A stretch of 64,000 bases of DNA from Salinarimonas ramus (GTDB taxonomy: Bacteria; Pseudomonadota; Alphaproteobacteria; Rhizobiales; Beijerinckiaceae). Position numbers and translations under genes: made by a program. The stretch spans positions 9,322 to 73,321 of the forward strand of contig NZ_BMMF01000006.1 of NCBI RefSeq assembly GCF_014645695.1. The letters run 5' to 3'. The number at the start of each line of letters is the position of its first letter. The stretch's first letter is position 1. The notes under the pieces were generated by a model, which saw only the letters and a list, made by a program, of their open reading frames with translations, was not told the DNA's origin and ran no database searches. Shown in pieces: positions 41,490 through 51,365 of this stretch.

Positions 41490-42266
41490 TCAGAGCAGGC
41501 TCGCGCGGGCGTCGATCTCGGCGAGCAGCCGCTCGATATGCCAGCGGCTGCCGCCGAGATCGGCGAAGGGCGCGCGGGTGACGGCGCGGGCGTCGACCCG
41601 CGCGCCCTCGCTCGTCGCCGCGACGCGGATCGTCAGCTCCACCGGCAGGCGCAGGACGAGGGAGGCGGTCGTCGCCTCGAGCCGCGCCGCCGCGCTGCGT
41701 CCACCGGGTGCCGCCGCCTCGACGATCTCCCAGCCGAGCGCCTCCGCCGCCTCTCTCGTGAGGGCGAAGGCGGCGTCCTCCGGCAGCGCGAGATCGAGCG
41801 GCGCGACGGGCGGCGCCGCCGCGCGCTGGCGCTCGCGAAGCCCGGGTAAAGGCGGGGGCGGGCGCCAGCCCTCGCGCGCGACGCTCGCGGGGCGCGAGGC
41901 GGAGAACGTGAGCGGCGGGACCGGGCGCGTCGTCACGTCGAGCATGGGCGGGCCGGCGAAGGCGAGGCCCGCCAGCACCGCCGGGTAGGCGAGGGTGAGC
42001 ACCGCGAGCACGAGCCCGCCCACCGCGCGCCCGAAGCCGCGATGCCCCTCGTTCCAGATTCGCACGAAGGCGAAGAGCGCCAGCAGCAGCGCCAGCCCCG
42101 CGACGATGCAGGCGGCGGCCAACGCCGCGAGGCCCGGCTCGAGCTCCACCCGCCGCCAGCGCGTGAGCACGCCGGCGAGCACGAAGACCGTCAGCGCGAG
42201 CCAGCCGAGCCTGAGCGACCAGGTCGCGGGACCCGACATCGGGTCCTCGACGATGAGACGACGCAT
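41490..42266 (-). CDS. DUF1499 membrane protein
   Basis: The 258-residue product has three N-terminal transmembrane helices (about residues 18-35, 45-68 and 78-105). A soluble DUF1499-type domain follows, with [21 protein letters not shown] and [19 protein letters not shown]. The function of DUF1499 is unknown. Its ATG (42266) lies one base after the LysR stop (42268), so the two are probably co-transcribed. An internal ATG at 42239 (MSGPATW) is an alternative start. Confidence 0.8.
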   Translation of the reverse strand: MRRLIVEDPMSGPATWSLRLGWLALTVFVLAGVLTRWRRVELEPGLAALAAACIVAGLALLLALFAFVRIWNEGHRGFGRAVGGLVLAVLTLAYPAVLAGLAFAGPPMLDVTTRPVPPLTFSASRPASVAREGWRPPPPLPGLRERQRAAAPPVAPLDLALPEDAAFALTREAAEALGWEIVEAAAPGGRSAAARLEATTASLVLRLPVELTIRVAATSEGARVDARAVTRAPFADLGGSRWHIERLLAEIDARASLL

Positions 42267-42267
42267 C

Positions 42268-43167
42268 TCAGCCCTCGATCAGCGCGCGGCGCGAGCCGAT
42301 CTCGCCGGCCACGAAGTCGAGGAAGACGCGCACCCGCGCCGAGCGGCGCAGATCCGGATGGGTGAGGAGCCACAGGCTCGCGGAGAATTCCGGGCGGATG
42401 TCCGAGAGCCGGCGCAGGCCCGGATGCGGATCGCCGATGACGCAGGGGATCGCGCCGATGCCGATGCCGGCCTCGATCGCCTCGGCGAGGCCGAGCACGG
42501 TGGAGAGCTTCGCCGCCACCTTCTCCGGCGCCACGTGGTCGCGCACGAACTTCGCGACCTTGAGGCCCGACAGGTTGTCGCCCAGCGAGACCCAGTCCCG
42601 GTCGTAGAGCGTCACGAGGTCGGGCACGTGCGGGTCGGGAAAGTCGCTGCGGCGGCCGTAGAAGGCCCAGTTGATGGTGGCGAGCCGGCGGCCCACCAGC
42701 GTCTCGGGGGGCGAATCGGTGGCGCGGATGGCGACGTCGGCGTCGCGCTTCGAGAGGTTCAGCGCCTGGTTCGACAGGACGAGGTCGAGGCGAATCTCGG
42801 GATAGCGCTCGCGGAAGTCGGCGAAGATCGGGATCAGCAGGTGGACGAGGAGCGAATCGCTCGTCGTCACCCGCAATTCGCCCGCGGGCGCGATGTCCTG
42901 GCCGGCGATCTTGCGGGCGAAGCCGTTGATGTCCTCGTCCATCCGCTCGGCGATGGCGCACATCTCCTCGCCCGCCGTGGTGAGCACGTAGCCGGTGCGG
43001 TGGCGATCGAAGAGCTTGACGCCCAGCGCGCTCTCCAGCTGGCCCAGCCGCCGGAAGGCGGTGGAATGGTTCACGCCCAGCGCCGCCGCCGCGCCGGTGA
43101 GCCCGCGGGCCTCGGCGATGGTCTTCACGAGCCGGAAATCGTCCCAGGCGAGCTGGCTTGTGGTCAT
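42268..43167 (-). CDS. LysR family transcriptional regulator
   Basis: The 299-residue regulator has an N-terminal winged helix (about residues 5-64, with [20 protein letters not shown]) and a C-terminal periplasmic-binding-like effector domain. The start at 43167 (MTTSQLAW) fits the family; the frame extends upstream to 43209 but through an operator-like dyad. It is divergent from wrbA with 120 bases between starts, so wrbA is its likely target. Confidence 0.88.
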   Translation of the reverse strand: MTTSQLAWDDFRLVKTIAEARGLTGAAAALGVNHSTAFRRLGQLESALGVKLFDRHRTGYVLTTAGEEMCAIAERMDEDINGFARKIAGQDIAPAGELRVTTSDSLLVHLLIPIFADFRERYPEIRLDLVLSNQALNLSKRDADVAIRATDSPPETLVGRRLATINWAFYGRRSDFPDPHVPDLVTLYDRDWVSLGDNLSGLKVAKFVRDHVAPEKVAAKLSTVLGLAEAIEAGIGIGAIPCVIGDPHPGLRRLSDIRPEFSASLWLLTHPDLRRSARVRVFLDFVAGEIGSRRALIEG

Positions 43168-43173
43168 GATCTC

Positions 43174-43187
43174 TTGCGTCCGCGCAA
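43174..43187. promoter_or_regulatory. Candidate LysR-type operator
   Basis: TTGCG (43174-43178) and CGCAA (43183-43187) form a perfect dyad with a 4-base centre, in the gap between the divergent LysR gene and wrbA. It fits a short LysR-type recognition site and sits 6 bases before the regulator's ATG, so autorepression is plausible. Confidence 0.4.
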
Positions 43188-43287
43188 ACTGAGGCTTTTG
43201 AACATACATGTGGCGTTGCGTGGAGGAAAGACTAAGTTTCGCCGCGACGGCCGCTCCGGGCGGCCCCCGAAATCAGGAGATACCGCC

Positions 43288-43887
43288 ATGGCGAAGGTTC
43301 TCGTCCTCTACTACTCCACCTGGGGCCACATCGAGCAGATGGCGAACGCCGCCGCCGAGGGCGCGCGCGAGGCCGGCGCCGAGGTCGTGGTCAAGCGCGT
43401 GCCCGAGCTCGTCCCCGACGAGATCGCAAGGAGCGCGCACTACAAGCTCGACCAGGCCGCGCCGATCGCCGACCCCAACGAGCTCGCCGATTACGACGCG
43501 ATCATCTTCGGCACGCCCACGCGCTACGGCAACATGGCCGCCCAGATGAAGAACTTCCTCGACCAGACCGGCGCGCTCTGGGCGCAGGGCAAGCTCGTCG
43601 GCAAGGTGGGCTCGGTCTTCACGTCCTCGGCGACGCAGCACGGCGGCCAGGAATCGACGATCCTGTCCTTCCACACCGTGCTCCTGCATCACGGCATGGT
43701 GATCGTCGGCCTGCCCTACGCCTTCGCCGGCCAGATGGGCGTGGACGAGGTGAAGGGCGGCTCGCCCTACGGCGCCTCGACGATTGCCGCCGGCGACGGC
43801 TCGCGCCAGCCCTCGGCGGTGGAGCTCGACGGCGCCCGCTTCCAGGGCCGCCACGTGGCCCAGATCGCGGGCAAGCTCGCGGGCTGA
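43288..43887 (+). CDS. wrbA: NAD(P)H:quinone oxidoreductase WrbA
   Basis: The 199-residue flavodoxin-like enzyme has the FMN phosphate loop [13 protein letters not shown], the [20 protein letters not shown] segment and the [11 protein letters not shown] motif of WrbA. It reduces quinones by two electrons, which limits semiquinone and superoxide formation. CAGGAG precedes the ATG at 43288. A divergent LysR regulator suggests inducible expression, perhaps by quinones or electrophiles (inference). Confidence 0.93.
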   Translation: MAKVLVLYYSTWGHIEQMANAAAEGAREAGAEVVVKRVPELVPDEIARSAHYKLDQAAPIADPNELADYDAIIFGTPTRYGNMAAQMKNFLDQTGALWAQGKLVGKVGSVFTSSATQHGGQESTILSFHTVLLHHGMVIVGLPYAFAGQMGVDEVKGGSPYGASTIAAGDGSRQPSAVELDGARFQGRHVAQIAGKLAG

Positions 43888-43891
43888 CCCC

Positions 43892-44869
43892 TCAGCGCTC
43901 CGCGGCCGCGCGCGCGAGCCGGTCGCGGATGGCTTCCCCGAGACCGTGGACGGGGATGGGGACGATCGCGATCGTCTCCGCCCCGCTCGCGTCGAGCCGT
44001 CGCATCGCGCCGAAGAGGCGCGCCGCCGCCTCCGCGAGATCGCCGCTCGCGCTCAGCGTCTCGCGGGCGAGGGCGCGGTCCGCTCCGGCGGGCTCGTCCG
44101 GACCGAACAGCAGGGCCGCCTCGTCGGGCCCGATCTCGCGGGCATCGAGGCGCACGCGCGCGCGCGGCGCGTAATGCGAGGCGAGCATGCCCGGGGCCTG
44201 CACCCCGCCTTCGGGACGGGCGCCGTCGAGCGGACGGCCGAGCACGGCCTCGATCGCCTCGCGCGGCACGCCGCCGGGGCGCAGCAGGCGCGGCGTCCCG
44301 TCGAGGCAGGCGACGATGGTGGATTCGACCCCCACCCGTGTCTCGCCACCGTCGAGAACCGCCGCGATCCGGCCCTCGAGATCCTCCAGGACATGGTCGG
44401 CGGTCGTCGGAGACACACGTCCCGAGCGGTTCGCCGACGGTGCGACGATCGGACGCGCCGCTGCCCTCAGCAGCGCCTGCGCCACCGGGTGGGCGGGCAC
44501 GCGCAGGGCGACGCTGTCGAGCCCGGCGCGGGCCACGTCGCAGACGCTCCCCCCGTCCGCACGCGGCACGACGAGGGTCAGCGGACCCGGCCAGAACGCC
44601 TCCGCGAGGCGCCGCGCATCCGCGTCGAAGACCCCCTCCGCCATGGCGGCTCGCGCGTCCGGCAGGTGCGCGATGAGCGGATTGAAGCGCGGACGCTCCT
44701 TCGCGGCGTAGATTCGCACCACCGAATCGGCGTCGGTGGCGTCCGCGCCGAGCCCGTAGACCGTCTCCGTGGGAAAAGCCACGACCGCGCCCTCGCGCAG
44801 GAGCGCGGCGGCGTCCGCGATCGCGGCGAGATCGTCGGCGGGGAGGCGGCGGGTGGGCATCGGGCTCAT
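43892..44869 (-). CDS. L-threonylcarbamoyladenylate synthase (Sua5/TsaC)
   Basis: The 325-residue enzyme is the two-domain Sua5 form. The YrdC domain (about residues 10-200) has VVAFPTETVYGLGADA, KERPRFNPLIAHL and PSANRSGRVSPT, and a C-terminal Sua5 domain contains GMLASHYAPRARVRL. It makes threonylcarbamoyl-AMP for the t6A modification of ANN-decoding tRNAs. The start is ATG 44869 or 44860, both in frame. It converges on wrbA with only four bases between stops. Confidence 0.92.
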   Translation of the reverse strand: MSPMPTRRLPADDLAAIADAAALLREGAVVAFPTETVYGLGADATDADSVVRIYAAKERPRFNPLIAHLPDARAAMAEGVFDADARRLAEAFWPGPLTLVVPRADGGSVCDVARAGLDSVALRVPAHPVAQALLRAAARPIVAPSANRSGRVSPTTADHVLEDLEGRIAAVLDGGETRVGVESTIVACLDGTPRLLRPGGVPREAIEAVLGRPLDGARPEGGVQAPGMLASHYAPRARVRLDAREIGPDEAALLFGPDEPAGADRALARETLSASGDLAEAAARLFGAMRRLDASGAETIAIVPIPVHGLGEAIRDRLARAAAER

Positions 44870-45071
44870 GGCGTATCGGCGGATCGGGCTGTGCGCGGTG
44901 GCGGCCGGCGCGGAGCGCGCGTCTCGCCCGGCGCGGAGCACGCGTCTTAGCACGCTGCGCCGCGCGCCGCGCCAGCGAATTCGGCCGCAACCACGATGCG
45001 CGTCAAAGTGGCATCGTTCATCTTTCCTTAGGGCTGTTCGTCATAATCGTCCCCGCTACCGGAGGGGAAGA

Positions 45072-46148
45072 ATGACCAAGCCCATGCCCGTCGCCGTCAC
45101 CAAGGTCGATACCAAGGCCGATCCCGATACGTCGTTGTCCGGCATCGTGTCGCGGACGGCGGAGCTGCGCAGCGTCGCCGTCGAGAAGACCCGGCGCATC
45201 CAGCAGATCACCGGGCAGATGAAGATTCTCGCCCTCAACGCCATGATCGAGGCGCAGCGCGCCGGCGAGCAGGGGCGGGGCTTCTCCGTCGTGGCGCAGG
45301 AGGTGCGCTCGGTGGGCGACATCGTCGCCGCCGTCTCCCGCGAGCTCGAGGATCACCTCGCCCAGCGCATCCACGATCTCCAGTCCGAGGTCGAGACCCT
45401 GGCCGACCAGGCCGCCGGGCAGCGCTACGTCGACCTCGCGCTCAACGCTATCGAGCTGATCGACCGCAATCTCTACGAACGTACCTGCGACGTGCGCTGG
45501 TGGGCGACGGATTCCGCGGTGGTGGACGCCGCAGCCCAGCCCACGGACGAGGCCGCCCGCTACGCGTCCAAGCGCCTCGGCGTCATCCTCAACGCCTACA
45601 CGGTCTATCTCGACCTGTGGCTCTGCGACATGGACGGCCGGGTCATCGCCAACGGCCGGCCCGACCGCTATCCCGTTCGCGGGCGCTCGGTGGCGCAGGA
45701 GCCCTGGTTCCGGCGCGCCGCGAACCTCTCCTCGGGAGACGACTACGTCGCCGCCGACGTCTCGCGCCAGCATCATCTCGGCGACGCGCAGGTCGCGACC
45801 TATTGCGCCAGCGTGCGCGAGGGCGGCGAGGCGCACGGGCGCCCGCTCGGCGTGCTCGCCATCCATTTCGACTGGGAGCCGCAGGCGCGCGCCATCGTCG
45901 AGGGCGTGCGCATCGCACCCGAGGAGCGCGAGAGGACGCGGGTCCTCCTGCTCGACGCCGAGCAGCGCGTCATCGCCGCCTCCGACGGCAAGGGAATCCT
46001 CTCCGAGCGCCTCGCGCTGCCGCTGCGCGGGCGCCGCGCCGGCTTCGATCACATGAAGGACGGCAGCCTCGTCGCCTTCCACGCGACGCCCGGCTACGAG
46101 ACCTATGCGGGGCTCGGCTGGTACGGCGCCATCGTGCGCCGGGTCTGA
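45072..46148 (+). CDS. Soluble chemoreceptor-like protein with C-terminal Cache-type sensor
   Basis: The 358-residue protein has no transmembrane helix or signal peptide. Residues about 35-115 carry the signalling-tip hairpin of methyl-accepting chemotaxis proteins (MKILALNAMIEAQRAGEQGR, GFSVVAQEVRSVGD), flanked by coiled coil. The rest looks like a PDC/Cache sensor (LCDMDGRVIANGRPDRYPV, AQEPWFRRAAN, LGVLAIHFDW). This is inverted from normal receptors, where the periplasmic sensor comes first. The hairpin is truncated, with only about 80 residues of signalling domain. GGAGGGG lies before the ATG at 45072. No che genes are adjacent. Confidence 0.8.
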   Translation: MTKPMPVAVTKVDTKADPDTSLSGIVSRTAELRSVAVEKTRRIQQITGQMKILALNAMIEAQRAGEQGRGFSVVAQEVRSVGDIVAAVSRELEDHLAQRIHDLQSEVETLADQAAGQRYVDLALNAIELIDRNLYERTCDVRWWATDSAVVDAAAQPTDEAARYASKRLGVILNAYTVYLDLWLCDMDGRVIANGRPDRYPVRGRSVAQEPWFRRAANLSSGDDYVAADVSRQHHLGDAQVATYCASVREGGEAHGRPLGVLAIHFDWEPQARAIVEGVRIAPEERERTRVLLLDAEQRVIAASDGKGILSERLALPLRGRRAGFDHMKDGSLVAFHATPGYETYAGLGWYGAIVRRV

Positions 46149-46166
46149 AGGCCGACGCGATTTCGC

Positions 46167-46187
46167 CCGGCGCCGCCCCGGCGCCGG
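46167..46187 (+). terminator. GC-rich hairpin after the chemoreceptor-like gene
   Basis: CCGGCGCC (46167-46174) and GGCGCCGG (46180-46187) form an 8-bp stem with a 5-base loop, 18 bases past the stop. There is no T tract, so it is only a possible terminator. Confidence 0.35.
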
Positions 46188-46302
46188 CAGCCCGCCCCCG
46201 GCGCATGCCCGCATCCCGCGTTTTCGCCTTTCGCGAGGCCCCCGCTCTCCGCTAAGCATCGTCACTCGGCACGTACGAGGCGCAAAGGCGGCGAGACGCG
46301 AG

Positions 46303-48171
46303 ATGGACAGCCTGGCAGTCGCGAACCTGGTGCTGCTCTTCGGCGCGTTCTTCGTCGTCCTGGGCATCGCGACGAGCCTCGTCGCCTCGCGCTTCGGCGC
46401 GCCGCTGCTCTTCCTCTTCCTGTGCCTGGGCATGATCGCCGGCCAGGACGGCATCGGCGGCATCGTCTTCAACGATTTTCGCGTCGCCTATCTCGTCGGC
46501 TCGCTGGCACTCGCCGTGATCCTGTTCGACGGCGGGCTGCGCACGCGCTTCTCGAGCTTTCGCGGCGTGCTCGTGCCCGCCGTCATGCTCTCGACCGTGG
46601 GCGTCGTGATCACGGCGGGGGTGACCGGCCTCGTCGCGGCTCTCGTGCTCGATCTCGGCCTCCTCGAAGGCCTGCTGGTCGGCGCCATCGTCGCCTCCAC
46701 GGACGCGGCAGCGGTGTTCTTCCTGATGCGCTCGAAGGGCGTGCAGCTGCGCCGGCGCGTCGCCAACGTCATCGAGATCGAGAGCGCCACGAACGATCCC
46801 GTCGCCGTCTTCCTCACCATCGTGCTCGTCGAGCTCGTGCTCGCGCCGCAGGGGAATGGCTGGGTCGAGATCTCGCTCATCCTCGCCCAGCAGGCGCTGG
46901 TGGGCGCCGCGATCGGCGTCTCGGGCGGGCTGGCGCTCGCCTACGTCCTCAACCGCGTCACGCTGCCCCAAGGGCTCCACCCCCTTCTCGTCGTCGCGGC
47001 CGCGGTGCTGATCTTCGCGCTCACCGGCGTGCTGGAGGGCTCGGGCTTCCTCGCCGCCTATCTCGCGGGGCTGATCCTCGGCAATCGTCCGGTGCGGGCC
47101 TTCCCCACGATCCTCTCCTTCCACGACGCCACGACCTGGCTCTCCCAGATCGTGATGTTCCTGGTGCTGGGCCTGCTCGTCACGCCCTCGACGCTGATCG
47201 ACTACGCGCTGCCGGCGCTGCTGGTCGCCGCCTTCCTCATCGTCGTGGGCCGGCCTGTGGCGGTGTGGCTGTGCCTCACGCCGTTCGGCTTCTCGCGGCG
47301 CGAGAAGACCTTCGTCTCGTGGGTCGGCCTGCGTGGGGCGGTGTCGATCTTCCTCGCCGCGATCCCGACCCTGGCGGACGTGCCGAACGCGGACGTGTAT
47401 TTCAACGTCGCCTTCTTCGTCGTCCTGGTCTCGCTGCTGGTCCAGGGCTGGAGCATCGCCTGGGCGGCGGGGCGGCTCGGGCTCAAGGTCCGCGACACCG
47501 GGCCCGAGATCAAGCGCCTGGAGATCGACCTGCCGGGCCAGCTCGAGCTCGAGCTCGTCGGCTACCCGGTCGCCGACCAGAGCCCGGTGCTGGCGGGCGC
47601 CGTCTTCCCGTCCTGGATGCGCATCGTGATGATCGTGCGCCGTGGCGAGGTCCTCACGCCCGAGGGGGCGGGAGACCTGCAGGTGGGGGACTACGTCTAC
47701 GTCCTCGCCCCGCCCGCGCGCGTTGCTCGCCTCGACCGCCTCTTCGCCACGCTCGACGGCGCCACCGCCTTCGGCGTGGGCACGTTCTCGTTCGCGGGCG
47801 ATGCGCCGATCGAGGACGTCTGCACGCTCTACGGCCTGCACGTGCCCGCCGACCTCAAGGGGCTGACCGTGGCAGACGGCTTCGCCGAGCGCTTCGAGGA
47901 CCGCGTGGACATCGGCGACCGCATCGCCATCGAGCCCGCCTATCTCCTCGCCACCGCGATTCGCGACGACCGCGTCGCCAAGGCGGTGGTCGAGTTCGAG
48001 GAGGATGGCCGCGAGGGCCCCCACGGCATCGCCGGGCGCTTCGGCGCGCGGATGCGCGAGCGTTTCGTCGCGCGAAAGGCCCGCTCCGGCGAGACCCGGC
48101 CCTCGCCGGACGCCGCCGCGGACGCCGCGCGGGAAGCGCCGTCGCGCCGAGACGAAGCAGCGTCGCTCTGA
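46303..48171 (+). CDS. Potassium/proton antiporter, NhaP2/CvrA type
   Basis: The 622-residue protein has a CPA1 antiporter membrane domain of about 12 helices (residues 1-400). It includes AVILFDGGLRTRFSSF, the ion-site region IVASTDAAAVFFL and ESATNDPVAVFL with the paired Asp, and GLRGAVSIFLA. A cytosolic RCK_C-like domain (about 410-490, GQLELELVGYPVADQSP, GDYVYVLAPP) and a further regulatory domain follow. This is the NhaP2/CvrA K+/H+ antiporter architecture. The Arg/Ala-rich tail is variable. I place the start at ATG 46303 (MDSLAVANL). Confidence 0.9.
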   Translation: MDSLAVANLVLLFGAFFVVLGIATSLVASRFGAPLLFLFLCLGMIAGQDGIGGIVFNDFRVAYLVGSLALAVILFDGGLRTRFSSFRGVLVPAVMLSTVGVVITAGVTGLVAALVLDLGLLEGLLVGAIVASTDAAAVFFLMRSKGVQLRRRVANVIEIESATNDPVAVFLTIVLVELVLAPQGNGWVEISLILAQQALVGAAIGVSGGLALAYVLNRVTLPQGLHPLLVVAAAVLIFALTGVLEGSGFLAAYLAGLILGNRPVRAFPTILSFHDATTWLSQIVMFLVLGLLVTPSTLIDYALPALLVAAFLIVVGRPVAVWLCLTPFGFSRREKTFVSWVGLRGAVSIFLAAIPTLADVPNADVYFNVAFFVVLVSLLVQGWSIAWAAGRLGLKVRDTGPEIKRLEIDLPGQLELELVGYPVADQSPVLAGAVFPSWMRIVMIVRRGEVLTPEGAGDLQVGDYVYVLAPPARVARLDRLFATLDGATAFGVGTFSFAGDAPIEDVCTLYGLHVPADLKGLTVADGFAERFEDRVDIGDRIAIEPAYLLATAIRDDRVAKAVVEFEEDGREGPHGIAGRFGARMRERFVARKARSGETRPSPDAAADAAREAPSRRDEAASL

Positions 48172-48220
48172 GACGCGGCCGCGGGCATCGCCGCACGGTC
48201 ATATCGCGGGAAAACCCGCA

Positions 48221-48251
48221 TTGACCTTCCCATGATGGGAGACTTTATCGA
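48221..48251 (+). promoter_or_regulatory. CueR-type copper-responsive promoter of copA
   Basis: TTGACC (-35, 48221-48226) and TATCGA (-10, 48246-48251) are separated by 19 bases, the long spacer used by MerR-family activators. The spacer holds the dyad ACCTTCCC-ATGAT-GGGAGACT (48224-48244), which matches the CueR operator ACCTTCC...GGAAGGT pattern. copA-cueR lies directly downstream. Confidence 0.88.
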
Positions 48252-48302
48252 GGACGGGACATGCGATGCGGCGTTCGACGCCGCCTCTCCCGGAGACCGA
48301 TG

Positions 48303-50765
48303 ATGAACCTCCAGCAGAAGACGCCGCAAGGCGCCGCTCCCGCCACCGCTCTGACGCGCCTCGACATCGACGTCGGCGGCATGACCTGCGCCTCCTGCGT
48401 GCGCCACGTCGAGCGCGCCGCCGGCGCGGTTCCCGGCGTCGCCGACGTGTCCGTCAATCTCGGCGCCGAGCGCGTGAGCCTCGACTTCGACCCTGCCCGC
48501 ACCGACGCCTCCGCCATCGCGGCCGCCATCGAGGACGCCGGCTACGAGCCGCATGCGCGCACCCTCGCGCTCGCGATCGACGGCATGACCTGCGCCTCGT
48601 GCGTCTCGCGGGTGGAGAAGGCGCTCGCCACCGTGCCCGGCGTGACGGCGGCCTCCGTCAACCTCGCCAGCGAGCGGGCGACGATCACGGGCTACGGCCG
48701 CGATATCGAGGCGCTCGCCATCCGCGCGGTGGAGGATGCCGGCTACGGCGCCAAGCCCGTCGCCGACGAGGCGCAGGCGACGCGCGACGCCGAGATCGCG
48801 GCGACCGAGCGCCGGGAGATGGCGCTCGTCGTCGTCGGCCTCGCGCTCACCGCGCCCCTGGCGCTGCCCATGCTCGCGATGCCCTTCGGCGTCCACGCCA
48901 TGGCGCCGGGATGGGTGCAGCTCCTCCTCGCCACGCCGGTCCAGTTCTGGCTGGGCTGGCGCTTCTACCGCGCCGGCTTCAAGGCGCTGCGGGCGAAGAC
49001 CGGCAACATGGAGCTCCTCGTCGCCATCGGCACGTCGGCGGCCTATTTCCTGTCGATCTGGCTGCTCCTCACGGCGCCCGCGCATCACGCGCCCGAGCTG
49101 TATTTCGAAGCGTCGGCCGTGATCATCACCCTCGTCCTGCTCGGCAAGCACCTCGAGGCGCGCGCCAAGCGCCGCACGGCGGACGCGGTGCGCGCGCTGA
49201 TGGCGCTGCGGCCCGACACGGCGCGCGTGCGGCGCGCGGACGGGAGCGAGGTCGAGGTGCCCGTCGCGCAGGTCGCGCTCGGCGACACGATCGTCGTCCG
49301 CCCCGGCGAGCGCGTGCCCGTCGACGCGACGATCCGCGAGGGCGCGTCCGAGATGGACGAGAGCATGGTCACCGGCGAGAGCCTGCCCGTCACCCGCGAG
49401 CGGGGCGAGCGCATCATCGGCGGCTCGGTGAACGGCACCGGCGTCCTCGTCGCCGAGGCGGTGGCGGTGGGCGGCGACACGACGCTCGCACGCATCGTGC
49501 GCCTCGTGGAGAACGCGCAGGCCTCCAAGGCGCCGATCCAGAAGCTCGTCGACAAGGTGGCGGCGATCTTCGTGCCCATCGTCGTCGGCATCGCGCTCCT
49601 CACCTTCGCCGCCTGGTACCTGACGACCGGCGATCTCGAGCTCTCCATCGTCACCGCGGTGGCGGTGCTCGTCATCGCCTGCCCCTGCGCGCTCGGCCTC
49701 GCCACGCCCACCGCCATCATGGCCGGCACGGGAGCCGCAGCCCGCGGCGGCGTGCTGATCAAGGACGCGGAGGCGCTCGAGCGCGCCAAGGCGATCCGCG
49801 CGGTCGCCTTCGACAAGACCGGGACGCTGACGGAGGGCCGTCCGCGCCTCGCCGGCTTCGTCGCCCTCGACGGGGAGCGCGCGGACGCGCTCGCCGTCGC
49901 GGCGGGCCTGCAGGCGGGGAGCGAGCACCCGCTCGCCCGCGCCGTCGTGGAGGCGGCCGCCGCAGAGGGCCTCGCGCCCTCCCGCGCCGAGGACGTCCGC
50001 GCCGTGGCCGGACGCGGGCTCGAGGGGCGTGTCGGGGAAGCGCGCTACGCCATCGGCAGCGCCCGCCACATGGCCGATCTCGGCATCGCGGTCGAGACCG
50101 CCGCCGAGGGCGCGCGGCGCGAGGCCGAGGAGGGGCGCTCCGTCTCCTATCTCGCCGCGCTCGACGAGCACCCGCGGCTCCTGGCGCTGCTCGCCTTCGC
50201 CGACACGCCCCGCGCCAGCGCCGCCGACGCCGTGCGGCGCTTGAAGGAGATGGGCATCGCCTCGATCATGCTCACCGGCGACAACGAGGGCGCCGCGCGC
50301 GCCGTCGCCCGCGCCATCGGCGTCGACGAGGTCGTCGCGGAGGTGCTGCCGGAGGACAAGGCGCGCATCGTCTCCGAGCTGAAGGTGCGCTTCGGCGAGG
50401 TCGCCATGGTGGGCGACGGCATCAACGACGCGCCGGCGCTCGCCGCCGCCGATCTCGGCATCGCCATGGGATCGGGCACCGACGTCGCCATGGAGGCCGC
50501 GGGCGTGACGCTGATGCGCGGCGATCCGGAAGCCGTGGCGGACGCGATCGAGATCGCCCGGGCGACCCAGGCGAAGATCCGCCAGAACCTGTTCTGGGCC
50601 TTCGCCTACAATTCGGCCGGCATCCCGCTCGCGGCGCTGGGGCTGCTCAGCCCCGTCATCGCGGGAGCCGCCATGGCGTTCTCCAGCGTCAGCGTCGTCT
50701 CGAACGCGCTCCTCCTGCGGCGCTGGAAGCCGAAGGCGTCCTCGAGCGCGGGGAGGGCGTCATGA
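48303..50765 (+). CDS. copA: Copper-translocating P1B-type ATPase CopA
   Basis: The 820-residue Cu(I) exporter has two N-terminal heavy-metal domains ([11 protein letters not shown] and [11 protein letters not shown]). It also has the transmembrane CPC motif [13 protein letters not shown], the TGES actuator motif, DKTGTLTEG with the phosphorylated Asp, the HP dipeptide in [15 protein letters not shown] and VGDGINDAP. It expels cytosolic Cu(I). ATG 48303 has GGAG at a good distance; ATG 48300 is also possible. It is controlled by the CueR promoter upstream and overlaps cueR by ATGA. Confidence 0.96.
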   Translation: MNLQQKTPQGAAPATALTRLDIDVGGMTCASCVRHVERAAGAVPGVADVSVNLGAERVSLDFDPARTDASAIAAAIEDAGYEPHARTLALAIDGMTCASCVSRVEKALATVPGVTAASVNLASERATITGYGRDIEALAIRAVEDAGYGAKPVADEAQATRDAEIAATERREMALVVVGLALTAPLALPMLAMPFGVHAMAPGWVQLLLATPVQFWLGWRFYRAGFKALRAKTGNMELLVAIGTSAAYFLSIWLLLTAPAHHAPELYFEASAVIITLVLLGKHLEARAKRRTADAVRALMALRPDTARVRRADGSEVEVPVAQVALGDTIVVRPGERVPVDATIREGASEMDESMVTGESLPVTRERGERIIGGSVNGTGVLVAEAVAVGGDTTLARIVRLVENAQASKAPIQKLVDKVAAIFVPIVVGIALLTFAAWYLTTGDLELSIVTAVAVLVIACPCALGLATPTAIMAGTGAAARGGVLIKDAEALERAKAIRAVAFDKTGTLTEGRPRLAGFVALDGERADALAVAAGLQAGSEHPLARAVVEAAAAEGLAPSRAEDVRAVAGRGLEGRVGEARYAIGSARHMADLGIAVETAAEGARREAEEGRSVSYLAALDEHPRLLALLAFADTPRASAADAVRRLKEMGIASIMLTGDNEGAARAVARAIGVDEVVAEVLPEDKARIVSELKVRFGEVAMVGDGINDAPALAAADLGIAMGSGTDVAMEAAGVTLMRGDPEAVADAIEIARATQAKIRQNLFWAFAYNSAGIPLAALGLLSPVIAGAAMAFSSVSVVSNALLLRRWKPKASSSAGRAS

Positions 50766-51151
50766 AGATCGGCGAGGCGGCCAAGCGCTCCGGCGTCTCG
50801 GCGAAGATGATCCGCTATTACGAGGAGATCGGCCTCCTCGCACCGGCGGGGCGGGCGGGCAACTCGTATCGCGACTTCGATGCGCGCGAGGTGCACGAGC
50901 TCGTCTTCATCCGCCGGGCGCGGGCGCTCGGCTTCTCCATCGAGGAGATCGCCCGCCTGCTCGCCCTGTGGCGCGATCGCGGGCGGCCGAGCCGGGAGGT
51001 GAAGGAGATCGCCGATCGCCACGTGGCGGATCTCAAGGCGCGCATAAGCGATCTCCAGGGCATGGTCGACCAGCTCGAGCACCTCACGCGCTGCTGCACG
51101 GGGGACGACCGTCCAGACTGCCCGATCCTCGCCGACCTCGCGAGCCCGTGA
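50762..51151 (+). CDS. cueR: Cu(I)-responsive MerR family regulator CueR
   Basis: The 129-residue regulator has the MerR winged helix ([20 protein letters not shown]), a dimerisation helix, and a metal-binding loop with two cysteines eight apart (CTGDDRPDC), matching Cys112 and Cys120 of CueR. It senses Cu(I) and twists the 19-bp-spacer promoter of copA. It overlaps copA by four bases, so it is autoregulated through the same promoter. Confidence 0.94.
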   Translation: MKIGEAAKRSGVSAKMIRYYEEIGLLAPAGRAGNSYRDFDAREVHELVFIRRARALGFSIEEIARLLALWRDRGRPSREVKEIADRHVADLKARISDLQGMVDQLEHLTRCCTGDDRPDCPILADLASP

Positions 51152-51169
51152 TCGGAAAGCGTGGCCTCG

Positions 51170-51197
51170 GCGGCGGGACCCGCCCCCGTCCCGCCGC
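51170..51197 (+). terminator. Hairpin after cueR
   Basis: GCGGCGGGAC (51170-51179) and GTCCCGCCGC (51188-51197) form a perfect 10-bp stem with an 8-base loop, 18 bases after the cueR stop. No T run follows. Confidence 0.45.
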
Positions 51198-51365
51198 ATT
51201 CACGCTCGATTAACCCTGACCGAAACGCGGCGCGGCATCGTCGATTCGCGTCGTCCCGGGTAAGGCTCCGTCAACCAAGACGAGCGATCACGTAGGGGCG
51301 GGTGAAACGTGCGCCGGGGCACGCGCGCGCCGCCCGCAGACGTCCTCCAGGAGTTTCATCCCGCC

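Noticed and set aside
46252-48024. 590-codon minus-strand frame
   Set aside because: Antisense of the antiporter; composition is Glu/Arg/His-rich and typical of GC-rich shadow frames.
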